Source of the DNA: Pseudomonas sp. NFR16
Lineage (GTDB): Bacteria; Pseudomonadota; Gammaproteobacteria; Pseudomonadales; Pseudomonadaceae
Assembly (NCBI RefSeq): GCF_900108875.1
Contig: NZ_FNYJ01000007.1
Location: 104,261 to 168,260, forward strand
Length of the DNA stretch: 64,000 nucleotides
Direction of reading: 5' to 3'
The position numbers and the translations under genes are program-made. Positions within the stretch are counted from its first letter, which is position 1, and each line of letters opens with the position of its first letter. The notes beneath the pieces are model-generated. The model was not told where the DNA came from and searched no databases. It saw only the letters and a program-made list of their open reading frames with translations. Positions 62,499 to 64,000 of this stretch are shown here, one piece after another.

Positions 62499-63935
62499 AT
62501 GCAGGCTTTCGATCTGATCATCCGCAATGCCAACGTAGTCACCGCCGCAGACAGCTTTTTGTGCGACATCGGCGTGCGTGACGGGCGCATTGCCGCGCTG
62601 GGGCTCGCGTTGCAAGGCGCCTCGCGGGAAGTCGATGCTGGCGGTAGGACCGTGACGCCAGGCGGCGTGGACAGCCACGTCCACCTTGATCAGCCGACCG
62701 GTGATGGCTCAGTCATGGCCGATGATTTCGAAAGCGGCACCCGCTCCGCCATGTGCGGCGGGACCACAACGGTCATTCCTTTTGCCTGCCAGCAAAAAGG
62801 ACAGAGCCTGCGTGCAGCGGTGGAGGACTATCACCGACGCGCCGATGGCCGGGCGCTGATCGACTACGCGTTTCACCTGATCGTCACCGATCCCACCGAA
62901 GACGTGTTGCGCCGCGAACTGCCCGAACTGATCGCCGAGGGGTACACCTCGTTCAAGATTTACATGACCTACGACGCGCTGAAGCTCAATGACCGGGAGA
63001 TCCTGGAAACGCTCTCGGTAGCGCGGGCCGAAGGCGCGATGGTGATGCTCCACGCAGAAAACAGCGATTGCATTGCCTGGCTGACCGAACGATTGCTGGC
63101 CGCCGGGCATAGCGCCCCTCGCTATCACGCCACGTCACGGCCGATGCTGGTCGAACGCGAAGCCACTCATCGTGCCATTGCACTGGCCGAGCTAGTCGAT
63201 GTGCCGATCCTGATCGTTCACGTTTCCGGGCGTGAGGCGATCGAGCAGATTCGCTGGGCCCAGAGCCAAGGGCTGAAGGTTTATGGCGAGACGTGCCCGC
63301 AGTATCTGTTTCTGACAGCGGATTCGCTCGGCTGCGACGACAGCTTCGAGGGCGCGAAATGCATCTGCAGCCCGCCGCCTCGCGATTCGGCAAACCAGCA
63401 GGTGATCTGGGACGGTCTGCAGAATGGCTCGTTTGAAGTGTTCTCGTCAGATCACGCGCCATTTCGCTACGAGGGCCATGACGGCAAGCGCGCCCACGGC
63501 GATGCACCACCGTTTTCTGAGGTTGCCAACGGCATTCCGGGAATCGAAACGCGCATGGCGCTGTTATGGTCGGAAGGGGTCCGCAAGGGCCGGATCAGCC
63601 CGCAGGAGTTTGTTGCCCTCACGGCCACCAATGCCGCGCGCCTTTATGGGTTGTATCCGCGCAAAGGCAGCATCGCCATTGGCGCTGATGCGGACCTGGT
63701 GATCTGGGATGAGGATCTGGACGTCGAGCTGACCAACGAGCGGCTGCACCATAACGTGGATTACACCCCGTATGAGGGTATGCGTTTGAGTGCCTGGCCT
63801 GCGATGACCTTCGCCCGAGGGGAATGCGTGTGGGACGGCAGTGCGTCAGGTGAACCTGGGCGCGGCGAGTTTCTGCCCTGCTCCCGCCCGGAACCTGCAA
63901 AAGCGCGGCGGCGGATATCGGAACTGCCGGATTGA
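62499..63935 (+). CDS. hydantoinase/dihydropyrimidinase (cyclic amidohydrolase)
   Basis: A 478-residue binuclear-zinc amidohydrolase. Ligands: H60 and H62 in DSHVHLDQP, carboxylated K153 in TSFKIYMTYD, H185 in MLHAENSD, H241 in IVHVSGREA, and D318 in FSSDHAPF. All metal ligands are intact, so it should be active on dihydropyrimidines, hydantoins or similar rings. The start MQAFDLIIRN follows GAGGGGG at 8-10 bases. It is the last gene of the block. No N-carbamoyl hydrolase is seen next to it within the window. Confidence 0.92.
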   Translation: MQAFDLIIRNANVVTAADSFLCDIGVRDGRIAALGLALQGASREVDAGGRTVTPGGVDSHVHLDQPTGDGSVMADDFESGTRSAMCGGTTTVIPFACQQKGQSLRAAVEDYHRRADGRALIDYAFHLIVTDPTEDVLRRELPELIAEGYTSFKIYMTYDALKLNDREILETLSVARAEGAMVMLHAENSDCIAWLTERLLAAGHSAPRYHATSRPMLVEREATHRAIALAELVDVPILIVHVSGREAIEQIRWAQSQGLKVYGETCPQYLFLTADSLGCDDSFEGAKCICSPPPRDSANQQVIWDGLQNGSFEVFSSDHAPFRYEGHDGKRAHGDAPPFSEVANGIPGIETRMALLWSEGVRKGRISPQEFVALTATNAARLYGLYPRKGSIAIGADADLVIWDEDLDVELTNERLHHNVDYTPYEGMRLSAWPAMTFARGECVWDGSASGEPGRGEFLPCSRPEPAKARRRISELPD

Positions 63936-63964
63936 TGACAACGCGACCCTGTCGGTGTGGGTTT

Positions 63965-63992
63965 GACCGGCTTCAGCCGGGAAGAGGCCGGT
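63965..63992. repeat. REP half element at the window end
   Basis: GACCGGCTTCAGCCGGGAAG-type unit, same family as 34914-34977; its partner may lie beyond the window. It follows the hydantoinase gene. Confidence 0.6.
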
Positions 63993-64000
63993 GTGCGCAC

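Noticed and set aside
1..64000. tRNA, rRNA, CRISPR array, insertion sequence, prophage or integron
   Set aside because: No matching sequence, repeat arrangement or transposase/integrase-like coding sequence was seen.

Overview
This window is a stretch of Pseudomonas-type chromosome (a gammaproteobacterium with high G+C and protein-rich packing). Three things point there. From the left edge to about 47.4 kb the gene order is the one known from P. aeruginosa (mutM, ggt, coaD, ftsYEX-rpoH, thiSG-trmB, metXW, proC, pilT, pyrBC', algH, gshB, pilGHIJ-chpA). The right part holds an mdc malonate decarboxylase operon. Paired REP palindromes (REPINs) typical of the fluorescens/syringae side of the genus are scattered between genes. 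No rRNA, tRNA, CRISPR array, insertion sequence or prophage was seen. Species cannot be named from the sequence alone.

Layout. 0-13 kb: partial rlmI, an HDOD protein, mutM, a small secreted protein, ggt, a YfhL-type ferredoxin, coaD, a coniferyl-aldehyde dehydrogenase with a TetR regulator and a clear palindromic operator, a sulfurtransferase, a YheT-type hydrolase, rsmD and an M16 protease pair. 13-19 kb: a 170-bp imperfect palindrome, then ftsY-ftsE-ftsX and rpoH, mtgA and a DUF423 membrane protein. 19-30 kb: thiS-thiG-trmB, DUF3392, hemW-rdgB-DUF4426-metW-metX, yggT-proC-yggS, and pilT (without pilU beside it). 30-37 kb: an NlpC/P60 hydrolase, a TM2 protein, the pyrR-pyrB-pyrC' and algH-ruvX genes, a TonB-like protein and gshB. 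37-47.4 kb: the Pil-Chp chemosensory system of type IV pili (pilG, pilH, pilI, pilJ, chpA, chpC), lacking pilK and chpB. 47.5-56 kb: mdcABCDEGH, the madL/madM malonate importer and mdcR. A palindromic T-N11-A box sits just where an MdcR site should be in front of mdcA. 56-64 kb: a hemolysin III-like protein and then a seven-gene catabolic block.

The last block is the least described part. It has a polar amino-acid type ABC importer (binding protein, permease, ATPase), a class V PLP enzyme that resembles cysteine desulfurases but has Tyr where the catalytic Cys should be, an RpiR-type regulator with a SIS domain, a PuuE/cyclic-imide-hydrolase-like polysaccharide-deacetylase-fold enzyme, and a hydantoinase/dihydropyrimidinase with all metal ligands. 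I infer a self-contained uptake and ring-opening route for a cyclic amide (ureide, hydantoin or imide) that carries or yields an amino acid. The substrate is unknown.

Regulatory elements that can be read include the calB promoter/operator, the mdcA operator and promoter, promoters for thiS and the small secreted protein, and rho-independent terminators after rpoH and coaD.
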